Source: Adlercreutzia muris (GTDB taxonomy: Bacteria > Actinomycetota > Coriobacteriia > Coriobacteriales > Eggerthellaceae). Taken from it: DNA of 52,265 nucleotides. Position 1 is the first letter of the stretch; every line of letters begins with the position of its first letter. The notes under the pieces are model-generated. The model did no database searches. It worked only from the letters and a program-made list of their open reading frames with translations, and was not told the origin of the DNA. Of this stretch, positions 17,404-25,865 are shown in pieces. The position numbers and the translations under genes are program-made. Location of the stretch: positions 1 to 52,265 of the forward strand of contig NZ_WAJS01000021.1 in assembly GCF_008831045.1 (NCBI RefSeq). Reading direction: 5' to 3'.

Positions 17404-17416
17404 GCTCTGCTAGAAT
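17404..17416 (+). promoter_or_regulatory. Extended -10 promoter of the LuxR-type gene
   Basis: TGCTAGAAT at 17408-17416 is a TGn-extended -10 box placed 45 bp before the start codon. No good -35 is seen, as is usual for extended -10 promoters. Confidence 0.45.
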
Positions 17417-17460
17417 CGAGCTCAGATCATGGCGTGCATCAGAAAAGGAGGGAGGCCGAT

Positions 17461-18993
17461 ATGGGCGCGTTGAATGAGCAGGGGGCGAGCGGCGCCGCGC
17501 AGCCGGGTGGGCTTTGCGGCTTGCGGCCGCGGGATGGGGCCTTGGCGGCCTTTGTCGCCACGCTGTTTCCCGTCACGCCCGTTCTGGCCTCGTTCGACCA
17601 GACGGCTCAGTTCCCTGTTCTGGCCGACCCCTTTCTCATAGCCGCACTCTGCGCCGTCCTCGGTTCGGCTCTGGCGCTAGTGATCCGATCTCTCGTGCGG
17701 GGTACGGTGGCGCGCCCGCGATCGCGGGCGACGGTGACGGTGGCGGCTGTGGCGTACCTGCTGGCCCTTCTTGCGCTGCCCATGCTCTTCCGCGCGCCCG
17801 AGCCTCATCGGTGGGCCGCCATGGCTGCCGGCATTGCAGCCGGGGCGGCAACGCCGTGGCTTGTGGCCCAATGGGCCGCCGTCGCGGCAGCGCCCATGCG
17901 CGCCTCGCTCGCCCGCTGCGCCGTGGTGGCGGTCGGAGCCTCTCTGGCCGCATGGGTGCTCACCCTTCTTCCCGAGGGAGCGCTCGTGCCCGCCTTCGAC
18001 GGCCTCGTGCTTGTCGGTGCCGTGCCGCTCGCGTTTCTTTCGGCGCGCGACGAGGGCCCGCGTGAAGATGCCGGTCCGGGTACGAACCAGCTGGGGCGCT
18101 TGCTGTCGGTTACCTGGCTGCCCCTGCTCGGTCTGGGCGCCTATGCCTTTGCCACCAATGTCGTCGCCCACGGGGCCCACACGGTGGTGCAGACGGCCTT
18201 CTTGGGGGGAGGCGTGGCGGCCCTTGTGGCCCTCGGGGTTTCCGTGCGCTGGGGTCGTGCTCCGCTTTTGCCGTGGTCGTACCGCGTGCTCGTACCCGTC
18301 ATGGCGGCGCTCTTCGTCGTTTTGGGCGCATGCCCGGCCGGCACCTTCCCCCCAGGCCTCTCCCTGGCGGCGCTGTACGGGTTCTACCTGGTGCTCGCCC
18401 TCATCGGCTGCGCCCTGTTCCTCGCGGCAGTTCACAGCCGCGAGCTTGCGGCCGATACGGTCGTCGGGGTGCCCGTAGCCGTGGCCGCCGCCGCGGCCCT
18501 CGCCGGCCAGCTGCTCTCCGCCGTACCGGGGCTCGATCTGGCCCCGTGGCTCACGGTGCTGGCGGCCCTGTTCGTGGCGGTTCTGCTCGTGTTTCTGGGG
18601 CGCACGGCATGGAATGAGCTCGTGACGCCTCGGGAGACGGCCGCCGAGGGCGAGAGGGAAGCCGCCGCTCCGCTCAACGGCGCGACCGCAGCACCGACGA
18701 CTACTTCCGCACCAGATTCTTCGCCAATCGCAGCCGAGTCGGAGGCAATCGCGGCAGAGCCCACGCGCCGCGATGCCCTGGAGGCTCGGTGTGCGGCGGT
18801 GGCGGCCGAGGCTGGCCTGTCCCCGCGCGAGGCCGAGGTGCTTGTCTACCTGGCCCGTGGCTTCACGCCGGCCTATATCGCGAAGACCCTCGTGCTGTCC
18901 ATCAGCACCGTGCGCACCCACGTGCGCAACATCTACCGCAAACTCGGCGTGGGCAAGCGCGAAGAGCTCATCCACCTCATCGACGGCGAATAG
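17461..18993 (+). CDS. LuxR-family regulator with large N-terminal membrane domain
   Basis: 510 residues. About twelve hydrophobic segments fill residues 28-400. A polar Ala/Thr/Glu linker follows, and the last 65 residues are a LuxR helix-turn-helix (GLSPREAEVLVYLARG, then SISTVRTHVRNIYRKLGVGKREEL). This architecture, a membrane sensor fused directly to a LuxR HTH, is greatly expanded in Eggerthellaceae, where such genes often sit beside respiratory reductases. No reductase is adjacent here, so the target is unknown. The start ATG at 17461 follows AAAAGGAGGGAGGCCGAT. The gene converges on the thioesterase gene with a 29-bp gap. Confidence 0.9.
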   Translation: MGALNEQGASGAAQPGGLCGLRPRDGALAAFVATLFPVTPVLASFDQTAQFPVLADPFLIAALCAVLGSALALVIRSLVRGTVARPRSRATVTVAAVAYLLALLALPMLFRAPEPHRWAAMAAGIAAGAATPWLVAQWAAVAAAPMRASLARCAVVAVGASLAAWVLTLLPEGALVPAFDGLVLVGAVPLAFLSARDEGPREDAGPGTNQLGRLLSVTWLPLLGLGAYAFATNVVAHGAHTVVQTAFLGGGVAALVALGVSVRWGRAPLLPWSYRVLVPVMAALFVVLGACPAGTFPPGLSLAALYGFYLVLALIGCALFLAAVHSRELAADTVVGVPVAVAAAAALAGQLLSAVPGLDLAPWLTVLAALFVAVLLVFLGRTAWNELVTPRETAAEGEREAAAPLNGATAAPTTTSAPDSSPIAAESEAIAAEPTRRDALEARCAAVAAEAGLSPREAEVLVYLARGFTPAYIAKTLVLSISTVRTHVRNIYRKLGVGKREELIHLIDGE

Positions 18994-19022
18994 GCCCCTT
19001 CGCCCATCGTGTTTCCCGGCCC

Positions 19023-19493
19023 CTAGGCTTCCTCGATGATCTCGCCGTAGAGGCGGTGCAGATCGGGGAAGGTGCGCTTGAGGCTCACGGGTCTGAACGT
19101 GTCGCGCTCCACGACGCAGAGGGTCACGAGCCCGTCCACGAGCGGGGTGGCGCCCTCGCGCAGGAGCGGCTCGCCGGCCTCGTCGGTGCCCGCGGCGTCG
19201 TCGGCGCGGAAGACCTGCTGGCGGTACACGGTGCGCATGGGCAGGCTCTGGGCCACCGAGGTGCGCACGAAGGCGGCCTCGCCGTAGCGCAGGGGGCTGC
19301 GATACTGCACCTGCAGCCCGTAGATGGGGCTCATGTAGCCGGCCTGCTCGATGTACTCGTCGTAGGGGTAGCCCACGGCGTCCAGGAAATCGATGCGGGC
19401 GTCCTCGAAGTACAGCAGGTAGTTCGCGTGGTACACCACGCCCATCATGTCGGTTTCCCCGTAGCGCACCGTAATAGGCGTATGCACGTGCAT
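19023..19493 (-). CDS. Acyl-CoA thioesterase, YbgC/FadM-type hotdog fold
   Basis: 156 residues. The 4HBT active-site block is visible near the N-terminus: VRYGETDMMGVVYHANYL, with the catalytic Asp (15) and the GxVYHANYL helix start. A single hotdog domain implies a tetramer that hydrolyses acyl-CoA or acyl-ACP thioesters in the cytoplasm. A short insert (DDAAGTDEAGEPL) lies in a loop between strands. The ribosome site is weak (AGCGAGCGAGACC). A 164-bp gap separates it from the upstream XRE regulator, and the dyad at 19575-19609 may terminate that transcript. The substrate is not predictable. Confidence 0.87.
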   Translation of the reverse strand: MHVHTPITVRYGETDMMGVVYHANYLLYFEDARIDFLDAVGYPYDEYIEQAGYMSPIYGLQVQYRSPLRYGEAAFVRTSVAQSLPMRTVYRQQVFRADDAAGTDEAGEPLLREGATPLVDGLVTLCVVERDTFRPVSLKRTFPDLHRLYGEIIEEA

Positions 19494-19574
19494 GGTCTCG
19501 CTCGCTTTCTCGCCTCGAAAATCGCCAGATGTTCTCTCCGATTATAGCGAACGGGGGTCGGTCGGGCCGCTAGA

Positions 19575-19609
19575 GCCGTGGCGATCGGGCCAATAGGCTG
19601 CGCCACGGC
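19575..19609 (-). terminator. Possible terminator after the XRE/S24-like gene
   Basis: A 9-bp stem (GCCGTGGCG and complement) with a 17-nt loop lies about 50 bp past the XRE stop. There is no T tract on the minus strand, so the call is weak; it could be an operator for the thioesterase gene. Confidence 0.35.
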
Positions 19610-19657
19610 GGCCGAGCCGGGCTGCCGGGTCGGCGAGGGGCCTGCGCGCCGGGGCGT

Positions 19658-20338
19658 TCAGGGGACCTCTGTATCGTGGCTGGCCTGGAAGAAGACCGCG
19701 ACGCCGATGATGCGCACGCGGCGCTTGTCCAGGATGAGATCGGGGGAGGGTGCGTCGTAGGACCACGACGAGAGCACCACGGTGTTGTTGCCAGCGGTGT
19801 AGCGCCGCACGACGATGGTGGCGTTGTCTATGAGCGCCACCACGGTGCAGCCGTTGTAGGCGCGCGCCCGCTGATCGACTAAAAGGAAGCTGCCGACCGG
19901 GTACAGGCGCGTCATCTCTCGGTAGTCCATGCGTACGAACACGCTGGCCGGATGCCGACGGGCCACGTCGGGCGGGGCGTAGGCGTGGCCGGCGTGGCGC
20001 AGGGTGGTGCCGTTGCCCGAGCGGTCGATCTTATATACGGGCAGCAGCAGGGCACGCAGGTCGGTAACGGCATCGAGCGCAGAATCGGCCGCCGCGCCCC
20101 TCGACCCGCTTGCCGTCGGTGCGGGGGCGGCTCCCAGGCCCCGATCCTCGCTGAGGATGTCGTCGGCCTCCACCCTGAATCGCGCAACCATGCCCTCGAT
20201 ATGGCCGCGGCGCGGGAAGGTCCGGTTGCTCTCCCAGCGGCCCACGGTTTCCTTGGTGACGCCCAGCTGAGCCCCGAAGGCCGCTTGGGAAAGCCCCTCG
20301 CGCCGGCGCAGCCGCCGTATGTTCTCTCCGATGCCCAC
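19658..20338 (-). CDS. XRE-family regulator with degenerate S24 (LexA/CI-like) domain
   Basis: 226 residues from a GTG at 20338. Residues 3-62 are an XRE helix-turn-helix (LRRREGLSQAAFGAQLGVTKETVGRWE). After an Ala/Gly linker, residues 125-226 follow the S24 signal-peptidase-like fold with the PVGSFLLVDQ strand turn. The position where GDSM carries the catalytic Ser aligns with REM here, and the Lys strand reads IVVRRY, so neither Ser nor Lys seems to be kept. Self-cleavage as in LexA is therefore unlikely, and the fold may serve only for dimerisation or ligand sensing. It starts 6 bp after the stop of the arginine deiminase-like gene, so the two are co-transcribed. Confidence 0.8.
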   Translation of the reverse strand: MGIGENIRRLRRREGLSQAAFGAQLGVTKETVGRWESNRTFPRRGHIEGMVARFRVEADDILSEDRGLGAAPAPTASGSRGAAADSALDAVTDLRALLLPVYKIDRSGNGTTLRHAGHAYAPPDVARRHPASVFVRMDYREMTRLYPVGSFLLVDQRARAYNGCTVVALIDNATIVVRRYTAGNNTVVLSSWSYDAPSPDLILDKRRVRIIGVAVFFQASHDTEVP

Positions 20339-20344
20339 GGCACC

Positions 20345-21601
20345 CTACAGGCTTTCCCGCTCTAAGGGAAGGCACAGGCTGTTGGGGCCGCCGAACCCGG
20401 CGGTCATCTCCTGGATGGAGACGGGATGCAGCGTCATGCCGGCATTCGAGAGGGCCTCGTTGGCCGTGAGGTTCTCGGCGCACACGCAGAGGTTCCCCGG
20501 TGCCAGGGACAGGATGCCTGCCGCTCCGTTGCCGTATTCGAACTCCATGCGGCCCGTGCCGCCCTTTCCGAAATCCAGGAGACGGACAGGGCCGCCTCCC
20601 ACGGCATCGCTCAGAATGCGGGAGAGCGGCTCGGTGCGCTCTTCGATGCGCACGGTTTCCCGCTTGCGGCCGCGCCGCCCGTGGTACACGCGGGCACCAT
20701 GGGCCAGGGCGGGGTCGACGACGAAGGTGTCGTGATCGATGGGGGAGAGGTAGGCGTCCAGATGCAGGCGGTTGCCGCTCTGGGGCACTTCGAACACGTA
20801 GATATCGGTGATGGCGGAACGGGGATCGCCCCACAGGAGGTTCTGGCAGAGCCGGTCCAGGGCGAGGCTCTCCGTGCGGCTCGACAGCCCGAGGGCCAGG
20901 GTGGTCTCGCCCAGGTTGATCACATCGCCGCCCTCGAGGTGGAAGGAGCTGCCGTGGTCGAACCAGCGCGGCGTGTCGGCGAAGGCGGGGTGACATTCGA
21001 TGATGGTCTGCAAGATGTCCACCTCGCGGTTGCGATCATGCCAGTACATGCGGTTCAAGCTCACGCCCGCGCCGATGGCGCTGAGGGGGTCGCGCATGAA
21101 GAAGGCGGTGTTGAGCGGCCCGGAGAGGAAGGTGTCGAGATCGAAGGCGCTGTGGGTGAGGGCGGCCAGGGGGTAGCGGGTCGTCTCGGCCAGGGCCGTG
21201 TCACCGTAGCGGATGCCCTCGAAGAGCCGGGCGATGAACTGGTCGTTATCGGGCGCTTCTTCCAGGTACTGGGTGGCGGCCTCGGCAAGCTCAGTGCCCT
21301 CGATGCGGCAGTTGGCCAGAAATCGGTCGATGAGCTCGCGCCGGACGCACGGGCTTTCGGCCAGGGTCTCGCCGAGCAGGTCGCGCAGCTCGATGACGGT
21401 GGCGCCGGATTCCCTGAGCGCAGTGGTCAGGGCGTCGTGCTCGGCTTGGGCCTGCTCCAAGTTAAAGCCGCTGCTGGTGGGCCGCAGGGGGAAGGCCAGG
21501 GCGAACTCGCCGTGGGGGAACCGCTGCGTCTCGGGGCCCGGGCGGTGCACGAGCACCCGCTTGATCTGGCCTATCTCGTTATTTACCTGGACGATGTTCA
21601 T
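20345..21601 (-). CDS. Arginine deiminase-like protein lacking the canonical catalytic Cys
   Basis: 418 residues, full length for arginine deiminase. The guanidinium-modifying fold markers are present: FMRDP (substrate Asp), HLEGGDV (catalytic Glu) and LHLD (catalytic His and Asp). The C-terminal nucleophile block, GGPRCMSMP in the neighbouring true enzyme, reads GGPNSLCLP here. Ser408 replaces the nucleophilic Cys, and a Cys lies two residues later at 410. The protein may be catalytically dead, may act as a regulator or binding protein, or may use Cys410. The start ATG at 21601 follows GGAG at 5-nt spacing. It is divergent from the transporter gene and followed by the XRE regulator. Confidence 0.85.
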   Translation of the reverse strand: MNIVQVNNEIGQIKRVLVHRPGPETQRFPHGEFALAFPLRPTSSGFNLEQAQAEHDALTTALRESGATVIELRDLLGETLAESPCVRRELIDRFLANCRIEGTELAEAATQYLEEAPDNDQFIARLFEGIRYGDTALAETTRYPLAALTHSAFDLDTFLSGPLNTAFFMRDPLSAIGAGVSLNRMYWHDRNREVDILQTIIECHPAFADTPRWFDHGSSFHLEGGDVINLGETTLALGLSSRTESLALDRLCQNLLWGDPRSAITDIYVFEVPQSGNRLHLDAYLSPIDHDTFVVDPALAHGARVYHGRRGRKRETVRIEERTEPLSRILSDAVGGGPVRLLDFGKGGTGRMEFEYGNGAAGILSLAPGNLCVCAENLTANEALSNAGMTLHPVSIQEMTAGFGGPNSLCLPLERESL

Positions 21602-21682
21602 GACAGCTCCGCTTCGCTCACGGTTATCTCCATCTCAGCATAGGCAATCGCGCCCCCTTGGGAAAGGGAGGTAGCGAAAAAG

Positions 21683-21697
21683 TGACCTTTAATGTCA
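21683..21697. promoter_or_regulatory. Inverted repeat in the divergent arginine promoter region
   Basis: TGAC-N7-GTCA lies midway between the divergent ADI-like and transporter genes. Its shape is close to a CRP/FNR-type site, but the half-sites are short, so this is only a candidate operator. The rest of 21602-21852 has no open frame of note. Confidence 0.3.
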
Positions 21698-21852
21698 TCC
21701 TTTGCCGCCGTGGGGACGGGAAAGGTCGCCGGACGCCCCGTTGCCGGAACGCTCAAAGCCCGCTTGCGGCGCAGAGGCCGGCCCCGGGGCCTGCCGTGGC
21801 GATGATGGCGCTGCGGACAAACCGATACGTCGAGCAAGAGAGGAGAGGTGCA

Positions 21853-23283
21853 ATGAGGGAGAAGACAAAGCCCAAGTTCGCGGTGCCGCATACCTATACG
21901 ATCATCTTTCTGCTGATGATCGTCGTCGCGGTTATGACGTGGATCGTCCCATCGGGCTCGTTCGCCACGACGGAGATAGACGGTCGCGAGGTGACGGTGG
22001 CGGGTACCTACGAGCAGATGGACAAGACCTTCGTCGATGGGGAAACGGGCAAGGAGGTGGACCTGCGCCAAGGTCCCGATGCCGTGCTCGAGGCGCCCAT
22101 CGCGGGCATTATGGCTGCGGCCGAAGTGGTGGCCTTCGTGTTCATCGTCGGCGGAGCGTTCCAGATCATCACGGCCACCGGGGCCATCGATGCCGGCATG
22201 CGCCGGGTGGTGAGGCGCTTCAAGAGCAAGGACATCCTGGTCATTCCCATTGCCATGCTGCTATTCGCCCTGGGCGGCTCCACCTTCGGCATGGCCGAGG
22301 AGACCCTGCCGTTCTTCGCCATATTCCTGCCCATCATGATAGCCATGGGGTTCGACTCGCTCACGGCGTTCATGATCGTGTTCATCGGCGCGAAGGCGGG
22401 CTACATCGCCTCTACGGTGAACCCCTTCAGCGTGCTCATCGCCCAGGGAGTGATCGGCATCACGGGCAACCCCCAGCTGTGGCTGCGCGCCATCATGTTC
22501 GTGGTGATCGTGGGCCTGTCCATCGGGTGGGTGGTGCTCTATGCGAGGAAAGTGCGCCGCAACCCCGAGCTGTCCCTGACCTACCATGACGACAAGCGCA
22601 AGCGCCTGGAAATGGGTGCTGTGGACGACGACACGCCGTTCACGGCCGCGCAGAAATGGATCCTCGTGGTGTTTCTGGCTGGCATGGGGCTCATCGTGTG
22701 GGGCCTGGTGACCCAGGGCTGGTACATGAGCGAGCTCTCGGCGGTCTTTTTGGCCATGGGCCTTATCGCCGGCATCGTGGCGCGATTCTCCCAGCAGAAG
22801 ATCGCCCAGGAGTTCGTGGCGGGCTTGAAGGACTTCGCCTTCTCGGCCATCGTCATCGGCCTGGCCCGCGGTGTGCTCGTCATCGCCGATAACGGCATGA
22901 TCATCGACACCATTCTGAACGCCATGGCCCTGGGGCTGGCCGATGTGGCGCCGGCGGTGTACACCACCATCCTGTACGTGGTGGAGAACCTGCTGACTAT
23001 CCTGGTGCCCAGCTCGTCCAGCTTGGCGGCCCTCACCATGCCCATCTTCGGTCCCCTGACCGAGCTGGTGGGGCTGAACCCCGAGGGCGCGGTGACGGCC
23101 CTGTGCCTGGCCGAGCCGATGATGACCATCATCGCCCCCACGAGCGCCATCCTCGTCGCCGGCCTTGCGGTGTGCAAGATCAGCCTCGAGCAGTGGTGGA
23201 AGACCTGCTGGAAGTGGTGGCTGCTCATGAGCGTGGTGTGCATGGGCTTCACGGCCGTCTCGGCCATGCTGCCCGTGGCCTAA
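21853..23283 (+). CDS. YfcC/ArcD-type transporter, probable arginine-ornithine antiporter
   Basis: 476 residues with about 11-12 hydrophobic helices. It begins KFAVPHTYTIIFLLMIVVAV and has WIVPSG after the first helix, typical of the YfcC branch of the DcuC/AitC (ion transporter) superfamily. Further marks are GGSTFGMAEETLPFF, GYIASTVNPFSV and VPSSSSLAALTMPIFGPL. The start ATG at 21853 follows AGGAGAGGTGCA. The next two genes on the strand are arginine deiminase and ornithine carbamoyltransferase. That makes arginine import with ornithine export the likely role, although YfcC proteins elsewhere may carry other amino acids or dicarboxylates. No terminator separates it from arcA, so the three may be one transcript. 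Confidence 0.83.
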   Translation: MREKTKPKFAVPHTYTIIFLLMIVVAVMTWIVPSGSFATTEIDGREVTVAGTYEQMDKTFVDGETGKEVDLRQGPDAVLEAPIAGIMAAAEVVAFVFIVGGAFQIITATGAIDAGMRRVVRRFKSKDILVIPIAMLLFALGGSTFGMAEETLPFFAIFLPIMIAMGFDSLTAFMIVFIGAKAGYIASTVNPFSVLIAQGVIGITGNPQLWLRAIMFVVIVGLSIGWVVLYARKVRRNPELSLTYHDDKRKRLEMGAVDDDTPFTAAQKWILVVFLAGMGLIVWGLVTQGWYMSELSAVFLAMGLIAGIVARFSQQKIAQEFVAGLKDFAFSAIVIGLARGVLVIADNGMIIDTILNAMALGLADVAPAVYTTILYVVENLLTILVPSSSSLAALTMPIFGPLTELVGLNPEGAVTALCLAEPMMTIIAPTSAILVAGLAVCKISLEQWWKTCWKWWLLMSVVCMGFTAVSAMLPVA

Positions 23284-23346
23284 GCGCCCGAGGCACCCAT
23301 TCCGTCGTTTCGCCGTATTATGAGAACAGACATGAGAGGAGAAGTC

Positions 23347-24594
23347 ATGGCGAACAAGCCCATTCACGTGACCAGCGAGATCGGCGCCCTGCAACGCGTG
23401 GTGCTGCACCGCCCCGGTCGCGAGCTGGCCAACATGAAGGCCGATGAGTTCGAGAAGTGCTGGATCCACGACGCGTTCTACCTGGAGTACGCCCAGGAGG
23501 AGCACGATGCCTTTGCGAACATCCTGCGTGAGAGCGGGGCCGAGGTGCTCTATATGGAGGAGCTTCTGGCCGAGGCCATGGACGCGCACCCGGCGGCCCG
23601 GACGGCCTTCTTGGACGAGTACATGGCCCAGGCGCCCGTTCCCGACCCGCAGCTTGTTCCTCTCGTGCGCGCGAAGCTGGACGCCATCGAGGATAGTCGG
23701 GATCTGGTGGACAAGGCCCTGGCAGGCATGCGCCTGCACGAGCTTGATTTGGCCCATGGGCCGCGCACCCTGGCGCGCCTGGAGGGCGACGGCCTTGCCC
23801 CCGATGACTTCGTCGTGTACTCCATGCCGTCGAGCTACTTCTCCCGCGATCCCATCGCCTCCATCGGCACGGGTGTGGCCCTGCACCGCATGTACTACAA
23901 CCAGCGCAACCGCGAGGTGCCCTTCTACAAGACCTTCCTCACCTACCATCCCGATTTCGCCGGCACGCCGTTTTGGTACGACAATCACAGCGCGGCCCAC
24001 ATCGAGGGCGGCGACGTGCTGAACATCAACGAGACCACCCTGGCCGTGGGCATCTCCGAGCGCACCGAGGCGGCGGCCATCGACACGCTGGCCCGCAACC
24101 TGTTCTGGGGCGAGCAGCCCTCGGCCATCGACACGGTGTACGCCATCAAGATTCCCTTCGGCTATGAGACCATGCACCTGGACACCGTGTGCACTCAGAT
24201 CGACTACGACAAGTTCACGGTGTACCCGGGCATGTACGACGCGCTGCACGCCTATCGCCTGCGCAAGGGCGACAACCCCGGCGAGGTGGCCGTGGACGAG
24301 CTGGACGGCTCGCTCAAGGAGATTCTGCAGATGGCCACGGGCGTCGACGACGTGATGCTCATCGAGTGCGGCGGGGGAGACCCGGTGGAGGCGTCCCGCG
24401 AGCAGTGGAACGACGGCTCCAACACCCTGGCCATCGCCCCGGGCAAGGTGTGCGTCTACGAGCGCAACGTGGTGACCAACGCGGTGCTCGACCGCGCGGA
24501 CATCGAGCTGTGCATCGTGCCTTCCGAAGAGCTCTCCCGCGGCCGGGGCGGCCCGCGCTGCATGTCCATGCCCTTCGCCCGCGCCGATATCTAG
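23347..24594 (+). CDS. arcA: Arginine deiminase
   Basis: 415 residues. It hydrolyses L-arginine to citrulline and ammonia, the first step of the ADI pathway. All catalytic elements are visible: FSRDP (substrate Asp), HIEGGDV (Glu), MHLD (His, Asp) and the nucleophile in GGPRCMSMPF (Cys405). The ATG at 23347 is chosen because GAGGAGAAGTC precedes it; the upstream in-frame ATG at 23320 lacks a ribosome site. It follows the transporter by 63 bp and precedes the ornithine carbamoyltransferase gene. The substrate-loop residues differ slightly from the common FMRDP (FSRDP). Arginine fermentation by this pathway is a main energy source in Eggerthella relatives. Confidence 0.95.
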   Translation: MANKPIHVTSEIGALQRVVLHRPGRELANMKADEFEKCWIHDAFYLEYAQEEHDAFANILRESGAEVLYMEELLAEAMDAHPAARTAFLDEYMAQAPVPDPQLVPLVRAKLDAIEDSRDLVDKALAGMRLHELDLAHGPRTLARLEGDGLAPDDFVVYSMPSSYFSRDPIASIGTGVALHRMYYNQRNREVPFYKTFLTYHPDFAGTPFWYDNHSAAHIEGGDVLNINETTLAVGISERTEAAAIDTLARNLFWGEQPSAIDTVYAIKIPFGYETMHLDTVCTQIDYDKFTVYPGMYDALHAYRLRKGDNPGEVAVDELDGSLKEILQMATGVDDVMLIECGGGDPVEASREQWNDGSNTLAIAPGKVCVYERNVVTNAVLDRADIELCIVPSEELSRGRGGPRCMSMPFARADI

Positions 24595-24615
24595 GCGCCT
24601 CTTCAAGGGAGGGAT

Positions 24616-24655
24616 GCGGCCCCGGTCGGCCTTTGTGCCGGCGCCGGCCGGGGCT
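24616..24655 (+). terminator. Hairpin between arcA and the carbamoyltransferase gene
   Basis: A GC-rich imperfect stem of about 15 bp (with two G-U pairs) is followed by GGTCGCCCTCCTTTCC. It resembles a leaky terminator or an mRNA-processing and stability hairpin that would set the relative levels of the two enzymes. Confidence 0.5.
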
Positions 24656-24711
24656 GCGGTCGCCCTCCTTTCCCTGTTGTTCCCCCCCGTCTTCAAGAAA
24701 AGGTGATTTCC

Positions 24712-25719
24712 ATGCCGCTCAATCTTTCTGGAAAGCATTTCCTCACCCTGCTCGACTTCACGCCCGAGCAGATCCACTACCTGCTGGATCTGTCCCGCGA
24801 CTTCAAGGCCATGAAGCGTGCCGGCATCCCGCACCGCTACCTGGAGGGCAAGAACATCGTGCTGCTGTTTGAGAAGACCTCCACGCGCACCCGCTGCGCC
24901 TTCGAGGTGGGCGCTATGGATTTGGGCATGGGCGTGACCTACCTGGATCCCGGCTCCTCCCAGATGGGCAAGAAGGAGTCCATCGAGGACACCGCCCGCG
25001 TGCTCGGCCGTATGTACGACGGCATCGAGTACCGCGGCTTCGAACAGGCCGTGGTGGAGGATCTGGCCGCCAACGCCGGCGTGCCGGTGTGGAACGGACT
25101 CACGGCCCAGTTCCATCCCACCCAGGCCCTCGCCGACATCCTCACCATGCAGGAGGAGTTCGGCCCCGATCTGCGCGGGCGCAAGCTGGCGTTCTTCGGC
25201 CAGGTGGGCAATACCGCCTCCTCGCTGCTGGTCATCTGCGCCAAACTCGGCATCGATTTCGTGCAGGTGGGGCCCCAGGCCGATGTTCCCGGCAACCGCA
25301 CCTACCGCCCCGAGCTGTGGGAGGCCTGTCAGAAGTTGGCCGCCGCAAGCGGGGCGACGCTCTCGGTGACCGATGACATCGATGAGGGCATCGCCGGCGT
25401 GGATGCCGTGTACACCGACGTGTGGGTGGGCATGGGCCAGCCGGCCGAGCTGTGGCGCGACCGCATCGCGCTCTTGGAGCCCTATCGCGTGACCCGGGAA
25501 GTGATGGCGAAGGCCAAGCCCGAGGCCATCTTCCTGCACTGCCTGCCCTCGTTCCACGACACGAATACCACCATCGGGGCCGAGATCGCCGAGCAATTCG
25601 GCGTGACCGAGATGGAGGTGGAGGACGCCGTGTTCGAGTCGGACGCCTCCCGCGTGTTCCAGGAGGCCGAGAACCGCATGCATACCATCAAGGCGGTCAT
25701 GTACGCCACCCTGCGTTAG
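24712..25719 (+). CDS. argF: Ornithine carbamoyltransferase
   Basis: 335 residues. It carries the carbamoyl-phosphate site STRTR (57-61, in FEKTSTRTRCAFE), HPTQALADILT and the ornithine-site Cys in HCLPSFHD. The start ATG at 24712 follows AAAAGGTGATTTCC. Its place directly after arcA implies the catabolic direction, from citrulline and phosphate to ornithine and carbamoyl phosphate, so arcB would be an equally good name. A carbamate kinase gene, needed to make ATP from carbamoyl phosphate, is not found in the window and must lie elsewhere. A strong terminator follows. Confidence 0.95.
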   Translation: MPLNLSGKHFLTLLDFTPEQIHYLLDLSRDFKAMKRAGIPHRYLEGKNIVLLFEKTSTRTRCAFEVGAMDLGMGVTYLDPGSSQMGKKESIEDTARVLGRMYDGIEYRGFEQAVVEDLAANAGVPVWNGLTAQFHPTQALADILTMQEEFGPDLRGRKLAFFGQVGNTASSLLVICAKLGIDFVQVGPQADVPGNRTYRPELWEACQKLAAASGATLSVTDDIDEGIAGVDAVYTDVWVGMGQPAELWRDRIALLEPYRVTREVMAKAKPEAIFLHCLPSFHDTNTTIGAEIAEQFGVTEMEVEDAVFESDASRVFQEAENRMHTIKAVMYATLR

Positions 25720-25734
25720 GAGAGCCCCTGCCAT

Positions 25735-25780
25735 GGCCCAGGGCCCGCACCGGTGCGATGGTGCGGGCCCTGGGCCTTTT
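25735..25780 (+). terminator. Terminator of the arginine operon
   Basis: A 17-bp perfect stem (25735-25751 with 25760-25776) is followed by TTTT, 16 bp after the carbamoyltransferase stop. Confidence 0.9.
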
Positions 25781-25865
25781 CAGTGGGGTGTTCTTCCCTA
25801 TTCTGGTGGCTCTGCAATCGGAGGCCCGGACTGGGAGGCGCGGGCCTCCATCTGGCCCGGGCCGA

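Noticed and set aside
22261-25734. 1,157-codon open frame on the minus strand across the arginine operon
   Set aside because: It is antisense to the transporter, arcA and argF, is very rich in His, Gly and Arg, and matches no family. It is a GC-driven shadow.
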